Source: Allodiplogaster sudhausi
Lineage: Eukaryota; Nematoda; Chromadorea; Rhabditida; Diplogasteridae
Assembly: GCA_945643635.1 (NCBI GenBank)
Contig: CALZFC010000021.1
Coordinates: forward strand, 3,769,001 to 3,833,000
DNA length: 64,000 nucleotides
Reading direction: 5' to 3'
The translations under genes were made by a program, and so were the position numbers. A model generated the notes under the pieces. It was not told the origin of the DNA. It saw nothing but the letters and a program-made list of their open reading frames with translations, and did not search any database. The stretch's first letter is position 1. Each line of letters starts with the position of its first letter. Positions 48,363-60,327 of the stretch are shown piece by piece.

Positions 48363-51300
48363 TTATTTAGTGAGGGAGAGCGCCCTGGTGAAGAGAAGCC
48401 AGCGGAAGAGATTGGAGAGCGTGGCCGGCTCGGCCACTCTCTCCATCGTCTCTCGCTCGAGTTCGGTGTCTTGGCCAAACGTTATTTCGTAGTCGCTACT
48501 TGAGGTTTTCACTATTTGTAGCTGAAATTAACAGGCTTTTATGTTAATATGCAGTGGAACTCTCTGGAAGTACATACACGACTCATAAATAAATGTAAAT
48601 AAAAAAATACAAATGCTGTGTTTTCTATATTAGCGCCCCTCCCTCTGTTAGATCCCCCTCTAATAGTCCCCCCCCCTTGAAAGGTCCATTGAAAAATAGT
48701 ACCACTCCCTATAATAGAGCCCCTCCAATAGTGCCCCCCCCTAATAGTCTAATATCTTAGCTCAAAACGTACCTCTAATGGATCTTGGAGGCATGGGATG
48801 CTCTTCCGAATGAACTTATTCCAAATTCATTCAAAATCTTCCGTAAAACGGATATTCCAGTGACGATTGCATTGAATTCGAGCTATGATTCTTCTTTTTT
48901 TGAAAGTCAAATGTTGTTATCAAACTTTTTGTCAATCACATTGAAAAATAGTACCCCTCCCACTTATAGAACCCCCCCCCCCTCCCCTCTAATAGTGCCC
49001 CCCTCGCAAGGGCATTGAAAAATAGTGCCCCCGGGGGCACTAATAGAGAAAATACGGTATATAGAGAAAATATAATAATAATAATTAATAATAACACCAA
49101 TAATAATAATGATAATAAAAATAATAATATATTATTATTGTTATTATTATTATTATTATTACTATTATTATATATACATATGTATTACAATTATTATTAT
49201 ATTACTATTATTATTATCATTATTATTATTGTTGTTATTATTAATTATTGACAGTCTTGCTGGCGAGCTGGCATGCAAAGGTGGTGGGCGGCAGCGAGCT
49301 GTTCACCCTCGTAGCCTGCGCGTCCAGTCGACTCGTGCACAGCATTCGACAGGCGAACGTCTCCAGTTCCGTGTCCTGCCATTGGAATAAATAAAATATG
49401 AGCGTCTCCGATGAACATTCTGTATAATTGATACGATTGAAAAACAAAGACTTACCTTAATGTTATCTTGATGTTTTTTGAGAGATATTTCATTCGGGAA
49501 GATGTAGATCCCGTGACGAACAAGATGCATTGCCATTTCCTGCCGATTGAGTAAACACTTTTAATCACATAATTGTTGTTATTTATTATAAATTCAGTCA
49601 AATCGGGTCTGTCTATATCGAGGTTAAAATGAAACTGGAACTATTCTCTAACTTGAAGTGATAGCTGTTTTCCATGCAGTCGCTTTAGCTTGCTGAATTC
49701 ATCACCGGTCTGCGTTCCAAGCATGACTGTGCTTCCCTTAAAATTTCAAATAAAACGTGGGTATTTATTCCGTTCATTATGATTACGCATACTATGTCGA
49801 AAATATTCAAATAATAAACCGTAAAATGAAACTGGAGAAGGATAACGCTGGTGTGCAGCAAAAAGAGCGCTCTCTCCGAAACAAACTCAATGCTCCATCT
49901 CCGATATGGCAAGTGAAAGTCAGTGGACTGGAAGAGGGCGACGCGACCAAACTTGGAAAGTCGCGTACTCACGACCAGTGTTGCTGCAAAGGAGGACATG
50001 GCTAATAGCCGAATGACATCACATGTGGCAGTCATTCACAAATCCTGCCTCAATCAAATATTAACTATGCATAAAAATGTTTTGTTATTATACATAAACC
50101 GCGTTTAAATAAGCCACTAAAATGACTAAACCAAGTGCGATGACAAACTTTGATCGAATTGCGCGTGCGTTGTAAAGATGCCCTTTTTCCAAACGGGCTG
50201 CCCGCCGTCATTCTCTTCGGTGTCGGAGAAGGCAATGGTCGGCTCGCCGCCTCCCATGAAAACCTCTTCGACCGGTACCCGCAGCGACACTTGCAACACC
50301 TCGCCGCGAAGCTTCGCCTCTCGAACACCGCACTCTGCAAGTATTTCGAAACGCCTGTCTTTTCATGTAGCAAGCGAAATTCTGTAGGCATAGAATAACA
50401 TACATACTTGTACATATGTGCAAAATTGGTGTTTCGGAAAAAGGGGCCAAATCAGAGAAGAATGATCCCGAATGGACCTTGATGCACGAGCCACGCGCCG
50501 GAGTGCGCTGCCTTGGCTGCCGTAGAGAACGCCTGAATCTCATAGACGCTGCCGATCATCGACTCGCGCCTCATGTCCACGCAGTGCGCCGCCGCCGCGC
50601 TCTCCGCCTGCGCCGAGTCCTTTTCTGGAAATACATTATAATTTTTATTTATATTTATTCAAATAGTACAATTCACTATTTCGATGACTATCAAGTCAAA
50701 CATGATCATCCAACTCTTTATCTTCAGTAAATGCTCAACTTTATGACGCTTCTTCGATGAGCTGAAAAACGTCAGCTGAGCCCAAAAGACTGCCGTAAGC
50801 GGCTACACGAATGACGTAATTTCCTACCTGCTGACTCCTCGAAGTAGCTGGCGACATCCTTCATGAGAGTGGCCGTGACATCAGCAGGCATCACCGTCTG
50901 CACTATCGTTGTTCTCTCTTCCTTTGGCTTCTTCGCCGGCTTCTCTTTCTTAGTTTCGTTCCTCTTCTTCTTTCGCTTCACGACTTTGATGGTTGGGTGT
51001 GGCTGCTTCTCAAGTATTTAAATCTGATATATAACAGTGCCATTTTAAAATGCAAATACTATTCCAAACTATATAAGAAGTCTAAAAATTAATTATCAAA
51101 GTGGGTAAAATATTCCTGTAAAAATACCTTGGCAGTCAACGACTTTAGAGCGGCTTTCCGAGTGTTCTGCGGTTGCAATACATCAGAGCGTAGTTTCAGC
51201 GCCGCCAGATCTTCTCTACAATAGCACTTCAGATCATATACTAAATACATGTATGTACAAGACGCTTTAGACTAAAATTTTGTGACTTGCCAGAGCTAAA

Positions 51301-53634
51301 GATTGAATTTTTGACATTTTTCTGTTACATACGAAATGCAAATTAGGAATATGTAAAGACATAAAAGCCAACCCGTTAAAGAAGAAAAACATATCTTTAA
51401 AAAACCCAAATTTTCAGATTATGTCATAGTACGTAATTTCGCAATATATAACATGAATAATCTTAAAATGGTAGTTTGGCCTCTCACGAGAGTTTGTTGC
51501 TCATATTATTCGAGAGTTCACTGGCACGACGCGCGAAAGTGGACATCTTCCGAACGGGAGATATGTTCGTAGCTTAATGAAGAGAGGACTGATTTAGTAC
51601 ATACATAAATACTTGCATAAAACGATGTCTACTAAACAATATGTTTTTTTCCGTATATGCAAAAAATTCCATTGTAATTGTAATGGAATTTTGTAATTAC
51701 AAAAATAAAAAAATGTAAAAAAAGTGTAATTAAAAAAGTGTCAAAACGAAGATTTGACTAATTTCCATAGGTCATTGAATCGCAAACATTGGAATATGGA
51801 ATATTGTAAAATTCTATGACAAAATTTTCGCCTGTACTAAATGAAAAACCTTTTTTTTTGTCAACGTCTTATATTTATCTGGGAACCTTGCAAAGAGTCG
51901 CTCTCCTTGCGTTTGCCATGGTGCTCCACGTTGAAGAGGCAACCTGTCATCACCATTTTAAGGAACATCACTTGATTTTCTTTAAAGGAGATCACAAGGG
52001 AAAACAATCACAAAGTCCTGACAGAAGGTAAAAAGTACGGTGTAAACAATCCAGGGAAATGGTGCAACTGTCCTTCACACTCTCTCCACAGAAACGTGTG
52101 GGCATGGGATCGGGTGCGTTTGGAAATTCCCAGACAATGATGGTTGCGCGCACCATATGAATGCGTTCGAAGAGCAGGGTTCAAACAGGCCCGTCAGCCA
52201 CGATGAGGCTCTCCCAAATCTTTGGAAGTTAAAATAACTAAGAATTCAATGTATGTGAGGGGTAGAGAATACTATAAATTCAGAGGGATGTTTGTGACTT
52301 CGGGGCACTTGCAATCGAAGTTTCTAGCTCAAATTGACCAAATAAGCCTAAAATACTATTTATTCACCTCAGACCTCCTTTATACTCCAATTGAATAGAG
52401 AGGAAAGATGAAGGGGAGGGAATTTTTTTCCTTTTTTTTCAATTATTATTTGGTCTAACGACATATTTGAACGCGTTTGAAAAACAAATCGAGGACCTAC
52501 CGCCCAAACACCAATTCCTTTGAATAGAAAAAGATTTAAAGAAAACTTTCCAGGATCGAATTTTGCGAAGAAGTGCTCAATATCACTTGCATGATCTTCA
52601 TCGTATTTGATCACACGTAATCCTTCAATAAACGATGCTCCCTCCACTTGAACGCCAGCGAAGAATAAACTTTTATTTCTGCAAAGCTGTGGCATGGATC
52701 ATTGTCATTCTGCAAGATGCTATAGCCTTCATAATGCATATTCATTAGTCACGTACTTCCGCTCGCTGGAATGGTGCCAAAAACAGATAGAAAAGAAGTC
52801 AGATGTGAATGCGAGTTCATTGGAGTTATGCGATACATCTGAAAGATGGCCGATTAAATAATCTACTCGTTCAATAAGCTGACCTCGTGTTCCCTGCTGG
52901 AGAGTGGCTGTCTCTATCGCCGTTCTGGTCCAGACTGCTCGTAGTCGCTTTTCACAGCTGAGTACCACCGCTCGCACTGCGCAGATAGCAGAAGGAATGA
53001 CACCACTCGCCTCGCCGGCACACGCGCACTCTCGCAGTAGCGACAGCCACTGGAATCATCATATACATATGTAGTTCACACTCCCATTGGAGTTACATAT
53101 CTTCAACTTTTCTTCTCGCTCATTTTCCTCATCGCTCTCCTCACCCACCTCTTCGTTATGAACACCTTTATTGTATCCTTGTCACAGAGAAATAGAAATT
53201 CTTTGATCTGAACCTGTCTGACACAAACAAGCCATCTCTAAGCATCGACGCGCGACAGCCCGCCATCGGCAGCCTCGGCGGCCAGCCACGACTCGAAGGT
53301 GCGCGCTGCCCGCACGTCTCCCAAGTCATGAAGCACGTCCCCGTCCACGAAGCGAGTCCACTGGGTATTCGTTCATTTTCATAGTTTCTCCTGTGTTCAC
53401 AGCACGATTTATCTCTCTAAAGAGTATATTACAAAACACATGTCACAATATAATAACACATATGTAATAACAGCATTACACCACCAGCTGCGGGAAGATT
53501 GTATGTGTGTATTTGAAAGAAAGAAATTACCGTATTCTGATTAAATTGCATAATGCCCGCTGTAATAAAGTGTGTAAACTAACCGACTTCTCTTCCCAAT
53601 AAACGCGTGCGGCTGCTCGACATGAGTCGGCCAT
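48363..53634 (-). CDS. Unrecognised 17-exon protein with one in-frame TGA
   Basis: Seventeen exons join in phase: 53634-53584, 53360-53250, 53049-52884, 52838-52757, 52678-52501, 52219-52096, 51979-51887, 51572-51488, 51215-51128, 51008-50828, 50624-50478, 50334-50149, 50001-49976, 49736-49653, 49539-49456, 49375-49253, 48521-48363. The conceptual product is 655 residues if TGA at 52183-52181 (codon 209) is read through. The middle has a Lys/Glu-rich patch (KRKKKRNETKKEKPAKKP); the C-terminal half has ordered-looking segments (GEVLQVSLRVPVEEVFMGG, HLVRHGIYIFPNEISL) and ends FRWLLFTRALSLTK. No signal peptide or convincing transmembrane helix is seen, so it is probably cytosolic or nuclear. A 26-nt micro-exon is included. 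I do not recognise the family. Alternatively the upstream exons form a short protein stopping at the TGA. Confidence 0.62.
48610..49046. repeat. Degenerate C-run repeat cluster in an intron
   Basis: Words such as CTAATAGTGCCCCCC, CCCTCTAATAG and CATTGAAAAATAGT recur irregularly (the last near 48686, 48939 and 49012), separated by runs of six to twelve C. The block ends in a GTGCCCCCGGGGGCAC palindrome at about 49026-49041. On the minus strand, which is the coding strand of the host gene, the runs are G and could form quadruplex structures. It lies in the last intron of the 17-exon gene. Confidence 0.75.
49075..49250. repeat. ATT/ATA triplet microsatellite
   Basis: An imperfect (ATT)n/(AAT)n array of about 170 bp switches from AAT-rich to ATT-rich near 49130, making it weakly self-complementary. 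It is intronic in the 17-exon gene and abuts the donor of the exon at 49375-49253. Confidence 0.9.
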
Positions 53635-54431
53635 TCTAGATGGCTTCTCGCTTCCAATGCATCAAGCCGAGCACAAAAGGTCACTCAGACGTGAATGCGT
53701 CAGCATCCGCCTTGGCTGAGTGGATATGCTCAGAGGTGCAAAGTGGCCGGCCCGGCCCGGCCCGTAGGGCCCGGAACCAAGAAAAGTTGGGGCGGCCCGT
53801 AGGCTCGATTGGTCCCGATAGTCAGAAATTTTCGGTTAAATGATGGTGAAAACGTTAACTTTAAATTCTTGGAATTATTATTAATTGATTTATACTTACT
53901 AAATATTGTAATATGTACATCAAATAATTTATATTTAATTGAATATTTGTCATAAACTTGTGGCGAAACTTTTTTATTAAAAAAGCGAGATTAAAATTTG
54001 AGATTCTGAACTCGGACCGGGCCGAGCCGAAAATTGAAGAACACCTCTGGACGCGCTCGACTCCGAAAACGAGACGAAAATCTCACTCCGTATTCTCGAT
54101 TCTCGATAACTTTTCATCTGAGCTAGTTTCTCACTAACGGTTCCTCACGAAACCCTCGCAACTAACCTATTTTCCCTGATTAAGCAGCCTCTTTTTAACA
54201 AATGTAATGGAAATCTAATGGTCCATCGCGCTCTTGGATTTTCACAGCATTTGGGTAAAAGATGGTCTTAATCAGGGAAAATAGTTTAGTAACCATCATG
54301 TCCCGCGTCATCCACTTGAGTGATAAACACACAGCTTTGTGTTCTGTGACGCATATCAAATTTCATTGTTGGCGAGCTTGCGAATTCGGCATTGAGAGTT
54401 TATATTGCACGCTGAGTGTGCATTGAGTGCC
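53635..54431. other. Divergent promoter region with GGCCC repeat and MITE
   Basis: This 0.8-kb gap separates the divergent starts of the 17-exon gene and the first receptor gene. It contains a tandem CGGCC/GGCCC run at about 53747-53765 with a related CGGGCCGAGCC at 54016-54028, plus a short MITE (listed separately). The promoters of both genes must lie here; no TATA element was assigned. Confidence 0.55.
54170..54281. mobile_element. Short TA-flanked MITE
   Basis: Terminal inverted repeats TTTTCCCTGATTAAG...CTTAATCAGGGAAAA are flanked by TA on each side (54168-54169, 54282-54283). The 112-bp body is non-coding. It lies about 150 bases upstream of the receptor start codon, inside the probable promoter region. 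Confidence 0.8.
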
Positions 54432-56916
54432 ATGCGACTTCTCTTGCCGCTTCTGCTACAAATAAGCTCACTCAACGCATATTCTGAGATCGAATCCGAT
54501 GAAGGCCAGGGTCAAGATGAAGAACCAGGTTGGAACCTTTATTAACATTGTTTTTCGCATTATAAAGTAATACGTGCGAAGCTTCTGATATTTTAGAAAA
54601 GAAGCAAAATGCAACCTTTGCCGAGGATATGACGAGCATTGATGAACACATTTTCGTAACAAACAAATACAACTGGTAAGCATTATTTTCAATGTGTTTT
54701 AAGTGGTTTGTTTCTGTTGAAAGCTTTCGCATGCCAGTGTTTTGTTGTTGTAAGTCATGCATTTGCACTTTCGACTCTAGGAATCGCCGACCAGTCCGAG
54801 AGACTGCCAGGCCACTCCATGTCTCAATCCACCTCCATGTCATGCATGTCTCAGTGGACCAGTCTCAGCAGACCTTGACAATGCACGGTCATCTCTACAT
54901 GGTGATAAAAAGATCTTCAAACTCACTTACATAATCAGAATATCTTTTCTTCAGCATTCATTTATTATTCAAAAATAACTAAACAAATATTTTTTCTCAA
55001 CATTGATGATAAAAAAGAGTATTAAAATAAAAAAAAGAGGTTGCCACTTCCCAGTCGTGGATGGACGAGTTCGCAGGCTGGCCAGCGGCGCAGTTCAACG
55101 GCGTCCGCATGACCCACGTCTTGCCTCATCGGCTGTGGACGCCGAAGATACGCGTTGTCAACGGGTTCAGCATCCCTCTCTTCTTACTTTATGATTACAC
55201 CTTCACAGCGCCATTCTCACTTAATGAACACTTTCGAACACACATGCGCATATTTTTAGGGATTTCATAGTTTCAAAAAAGAAAAGCAAAAACTCCATTG
55301 TTGTCGTTCCTTACAGCGTATCCGGCGTGCGCTCAGGACTTGAGATTGCACGCGCAGGTCACATTCTGCTGCAAACTCAGGAAGACGACACATCGGTAAT
55401 TGTTACACTATGAGTTCGATCGGACAGTGAATCGCTTGTTGTAGGCTAGAGCTGAGATGTATCCGAACTTTTCGATTAGAGTCGGCTGCGACTTTGACTT
55501 CTCCTCTTTTCCCTGGGATGAGCATACATGTTCGTCTATTTCCTGATTTAGATTCGTTGATATTTTGAGTAGCGCGTGAAATGAGGTAGCCTTGATTCCA
55601 GGCCACATCTCTCTGCATGCGTTGCAGAGAATGGACGAAGTCGTGTTGACGTGGTTCAATCGCCAGGAGCCAACGATGATTTTGAGTAGGCAAACAAGTT
55701 CATACAAGACGATCTAAACTTTTTTCAATCCCTGAATTTGTAATATTCAACTCTTTCCCATTCATGACCCACATTTGCTCGATTTCTTGTTGCAGGCTGG
55801 GCCAATGGAAGCGAACAGAAGAAGACGGTAATATCCGATTTTTCGATCGAGTCCATCACAAACAACATCAGCTTTGTACGAATGATGGACGGGCAAGGCG
55901 GAAGGAACGCCGGCCCCCTCAGAGGGACATGGTTTGATGCTATGTTCACAAAGTTATGTAGAAAGGAAGAGGGTTTAGAAATGCTTCATATTTACGTAGA
56001 GAAAGAGAAGAGTATAACAGGACAGTGGCAACGACGGCCATTCGTCTCCGCCGCCACGCGCCGCTCTTCGGAGCAGTGGCTGCGCTGCCCCTCTTCGTGT
56101 GCTCGATCCTCTCCGTCCTCTCTCTCCTCGTCCCTGACGATCTTCTCCTCGCTCTTCGTGTCAATGTCGTCAACATTGTCGTGTGCGTCGCCTTCCTTCA
56201 TGACTTCATCGGCCGCGTCCCGAGCACCGTCAGTTCAACTCCAAAAGCTGGTAAGTCCCCACCTCAATTTCTCTCTCTTTATCTCTCTCTTTATCTCTCT
56301 CTTTATCTCTCTCTTTATCTCTCTCTTTATCTCTCTCTCGCTCGCGTCTATTGCTTCATCTGCATTTGCCAAACTGAGTACTGTGGACTTTTCTTTTATA
56401 TATTGTTGCTAATATCATATACATATTTGTGCAGTTGCATAGCAATATTAATTTCTTGTAATAAATGAATAAATAAATATTCAATGAAATATAAAACCCT
56501 TTCGTATCGAGTTCGCTTCTACGGAGTGGTTCTGTCCGTGACGACAGCGCTGGCCGCTTCGCACACTCTGCTACTCGCACTGGCGTCTTCTAGCGAGAGG
56601 CGACGCGACGCCCTCGCGGCCATCGAGCGAGCCCGCGCCAAGATGCCTTTCATGAACGGCGCAGGAGAAGAGGACGGCTGTCGGAGTTAGCCACAGCTGG
56701 CTTTTTTCGTCTTTAGGCCGGTGTACAGAGAGCAAGAAATTAGCTTCCAAAACAATGGCAACCATTGTTTGTTATTATTCCAACAAGAGTGTTTCAGATG
56801 TGGAATTCCAAACCGATGAGAAATGGCAGTCGCTCGTCTTGAAGTGGAGGCGGCGTGCGGCTATTCTATTAGCTGTTTTCTTCTCCGTCGAAATGTTCTA
56901 TTCATTTCTATTTTGA
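54432..56916 (+). CDS. Divergent Cys-loop ligand-gated ion channel subunit (copy A)
   Basis: Eleven exons join in phase: 54432-54528, 54597-54675, 54781-54901, 55055-55164, 55317-55395, 55445-55529, 55602-55685, 55796-55931, 56021-56250, 56512-56685 and 56798-56916 (437 residues). A signal peptide and acidic linker precede a ligand-binding domain with WMDEFAGW, LWTPKIRVVNG and a canonical Cys loop: CDFDFSSFPWDEHTC, exactly 13 residues between Cys177 and Cys191, the second Cys split across an intron. Four hydrophobic helices follow: two in exon 9, one in exon 10 (YGVVLSVTTALAASHTLLLA) and one in exon 11 (AAILLAVFFSVEMFYSFLF). Loop C lacks the vicinal cysteines of acetylcholine-binding subunits, the M2 region is divergent, and the M3-M4 loop is short. 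Ligand and ion selectivity cannot be inferred. It is paralogous to the opposite-strand gene downstream. Confidence 0.88.
56266..56340 (+). repeat. 12-mer tandem repeat in receptor intron
   Basis: About six near-exact copies of TCTCTCTCTTTA lie in the ninth intron of the plus-strand receptor gene, immediately after a CTCAATTT start. Simple-sequence expansion, no coding role. Confidence 0.9.
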
Positions 56917-57290
56917 ATCGTATAGGGACACCTACTTCAGACGCTAATGAGAAGCACCTGTCATTTTGAGATCTCTTACAAATTAGAGAAAATCTTTGAT
57001 AAATGCTTTCACGAATATCATTTCTCACACTTTTCGTATAAACATTACATTATGTGTGTGAATATATATGTATGTAAATATGCATATGTACAAATGTGAC
57101 TCTGAGCTTGCACTGCACCCAAGAAAACATTCGTAAATGAATCGTAAGGGCACAAGCTTTTACCTGATAAAATTTATCTCAATCATAAATGCAACGTCAG
57201 AAAGCAAATAAACAAAGTGATGGACAAAATTTTTCTAAGATATCCTTTTTCTTTATAGTCCGTCGAACAAAGATCAAAAAGACATACTAT

Positions 57291-58033
57291 TCATATGACG
57301 AAGCATCGCACGTACAAGAGCAGAAGAACGATGCCGCATACGGCAGCCGCTCGGACGCGGAACACAGCAACGGCACGGTCCCAGCACTCGAGGTCGGCCG
57401 ACAACTCTGAAGGAGAGAAGCGCATGTTCAACGTCTTCTTCCTTTACAGAACAGACCAAGCGACGAATGGCAGCCAAGGTAGGGCACGAGCTGGCGCTCC
57501 CGAACAATGCGGAGCAGCTGAATGAGCAGGAGTCTGGCGTCGCGGGACACGCGCATCCCCAGCAGACACGAGTGAATGACAGCAACGAAGGCCGCGCCAC
57601 TCATCACAACGCCATAGTAGACTGCTGAAACACGAGAGAAGCCAGGTCGTGGATAGAAGAGAATCTTTTTAAGTGCCTTATTCATAGATACACAAGATAA
57701 CGGAATCATGGAAAGTGTCTTTCATTAGCTGAATGGTAAGCGGTCAGGAAATGGAGAAACGAACCAGGCATCGGCGCGTCGCCAACGGACTTGGGCATGC
57801 GGATGATGTAGTCGTGCATGAAGAGGACCGAGATCGGCACGACGGCGACAGCAGTGAAGAGGGCGTGCACGAGGTCGGCCGCAAGGAAGGCGCCAGCCAG
57901 CACGGCAGAGCAGCAGAGGAATGGCAGACTCACCACTCCCCACAGGTACGGGTTGTGACGTCGGACGTACACGAACGTGTTCAGCACCGACCTGCCAACA
58001 ATGCGATCGAGAATTTATAGGAAAAGACAGTGA

Positions 58034-58075
<42 letters not shown>

Positions 58076-59570
58076 ACGAGATAAAGATAGAACGAGAAAG
58101 AGAGAGAGAGAGAAAGAGTGTGTGTGACAGAAAGATTGGAGGGAAGAAGGAGAAGTCGACGACAAACCATGTCTGCATCCTGTCCTCGGCTGTAAATGGC
58201 GGATCGTCCGAAGGAATCATCCCAGTAAGATATGATATGTTGTTGGAGATGTCGTCAATGTAGAAGTCGGAGACGAGTCGCTTCGTCTCTTCCGACGTGT
58301 TCGGCCAGCCTTCAATCGACTACAAATGACCGACAAATTGTAGAAATGCCCAAAAGAGAGGAGCGAACTTAGAATGATGGTCGGATCGAGTTCCTGAAAG
58401 AGCGACAACTCGATTTCATCCATGCGCTCCAGCGTGTGCATCCGAACTGAGCCTATGAAAGAAATATGGGATGACTCCTTCTACCCGCCTTCTCACTCAC
58501 AGACATGCTCGTCCCAGGGATAATTTGAAAAGTCCATGTCACAAGCGACTTTGAGCTTAAACGTCGGATACGTCTCAACCCGAGCCTCAACACTTTCTTT
58601 CATCGTTTAACTGGTGACCAGTTAATTGAGCAGCTATACTGAATGACCTCATTCAGATTCGAAGCGATAACCATGACATGCGCTGCATGCGAGATGTCAT
58701 ATGAATTGTCTGGCCCGGCAGCGCTAAAGAAGTACGGCTAATGCGAGTATTATACTACTCTACCATCCAGAACTTAGGTGAGAGTAAAGAGGCAACATTT
58801 GTTCATATATTTAAAGGAAATATTACAGTAGTAACTACCTGTTTGCAACATGAATATCTGGCGTCCATAGCTTCCATCGTCCGGTCATCGTCATCCGCAC
58901 TCCGTTGTAATCAGACGGATCCCAGCCGAGGAACTCATCTTTCCAGACCTCAAATTAACGCGCTTAAAAGTATTTCTTTCCTTTTTCCTACATGTGCATG
59001 ATGGAGCAGGATTTGTAAATACAAACCTTTTCATATGATGAAACTCAATTTAATGGTTGATTATTTTATATTTCAAAATAAATCTAGAAGTGCAAACCAT
59101 GTAGAGATGCCCGTGAATGGACATGGTGCTTTCCACTTGATTCACTGAAACATGCACAATGTGCATGTGCAAGTTGACGGAGATCGGCAAAGATTGATTG
59201 CGAACGGGCCGCCGGCTCCTCAAATCCCACTTTGGCTTGAAAATTTTATTTTATATTGATGCATATTCTTAAACAATATAGCTCTTCCGAAATTCACGAG
59301 ATGTAAGCTTGTTTCACGAAGATGTCGTTCTGCAGACGAGACGCCTCTTCCTGGTACGTCCGATTGACAAACTCTGCAACATCATGACATCATACAAGCA
59401 GAAGACACGGACAGATGATCGTAATGACTGCTCTCACGACGACCTTCAACATTGCCTGCATTCGCATCGATCGGCTCGCTCGAGTCGTCGTCGTAGTCGC
59501 CACCGCTCGCCACTGCCTCTCTCAACAGAATGAGAACGACGATCAGGAGGTATCGACTGTTCTCCGACAT
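57291..59570 (-). CDS. Divergent Cys-loop ligand-gated ion channel subunit (copy B)
   Basis: Eleven exons on the minus strand: 59570-59444, 59373-59318, 59235-59098, 58948-58839, 58723-58648, 58585-58501, 58452-58369, 58309-58168, 57991-57765, 57624-57457 and 57406-57291 (about 442 residues). A signal peptide and acidic segment precede WKDEFLGW, YNGVRM, LWTPDIHVAN and the Cys loop CDMDFSNYPWDEHVC, again with 13 residues between cysteines. M1-M2 are in exon 9 (RRHNPYLWGVVSLPF, LFMHDYIIRMPKSVG), M3 in exon 10 and M4 in exon 11 (VCGIVLLLLYVRCFVI). Exons 4, 6 and 7 have the same lengths as in copy A and the phases agree, so the pair arose by inverted duplication. Loop C (SWPNTSEETK) lacks a Cys pair. 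The donor of exon 2 is uncertain; the one given keeps frame with exon 3. Confidence 0.87.
58038..58115. repeat. GA microsatellite in receptor B intron
   Basis: An uninterrupted (GA)n run at about 58039-58074 is followed by degenerate GA/AAAG sequence, inside the intron between the exons at 58309-58168 and 57991-57765. No coding content. Confidence 0.85.
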
Positions 59571-60327
59571 CGAGCAGGCCAAGGGATAAAGGGCGAAAGA
59601 AGGCGCACGTGGCTCCTTCTTCTTCTTTTCTATCCAATGACCCGTGTTTATACTCTTCGTGTTTATAGATTGCAATCACTGCGCGCCCTTGCTCCGGCAA
59701 AAGAACTGTCGAGCTTTTAATGTAAACAGTGCCGAATGTAGCCGAAGACATTTCTGGCTCGTCTCCCATGGCCCAGCGGGATATTTCACAAATTACTCAA
59801 CTCAAGAGTATAATAATCTCAAAATACAATCTCATAATTCGTGTACTTTAGATCATACATATAAGGATGATGTTGTAGCAAGCATTGTTCCACAACATTG
59901 AATCCCCAATTGTTCTAGGTCTGATCAATAGCAATGGTTGGTTCTTCTGGTGCACATTGAACGGGAAGTGAACTGATGGACCGAGGAGAGAAGAGTGACT
60001 CGCTTTTTTCTAATCAAGTCGACCAAAAGTGTGAGACAACGAGTGTCTGGCAGAGTGGGAGGGGCAGAAAGAGCAGCAAGAACAGCAGGCGCTCCCCTTG
60101 GCTCTCGCTTGCTAACGTTCTCACACTTTTGAAACTGCTATTGATTGTGTGCGAAACATGCGCAGGTGTTGGAGGCAGAGCGAGCAGAACCGGAAACTTT
60201 TTTGTCTTGATCGACCATAATTGACTGTCTCATTCTAATGTTTATTATCCCTTTTTCCCGTTACTTTAATGTTTCTGAGAACACCTGTTGAGAACTCTCA
60301 ATGAGCTCTTTTGTTGCTGATTAGGCA
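59571..60327. other. Intergenic, divergent promoters, no gene seen
   Basis: The spacer lies between the start of receptor copy B and the start of EMRE. A moderately hydrophobic open stretch at 60100-60150 has no splice partners. An acceptor-like gattag three bases before the EMRE start codon (60319-60324) could be a spliced-leader site. Poly-T and T/C tracts occur near 60250-60262. Confidence 0.5.

Noticed and set aside
51816..52031. His-rich secreted peptide on the plus strand
   Set aside because: It is antisense to a phase-consistent exon (51979-51887) of the minus-strand gene, which explains its coding-like composition.
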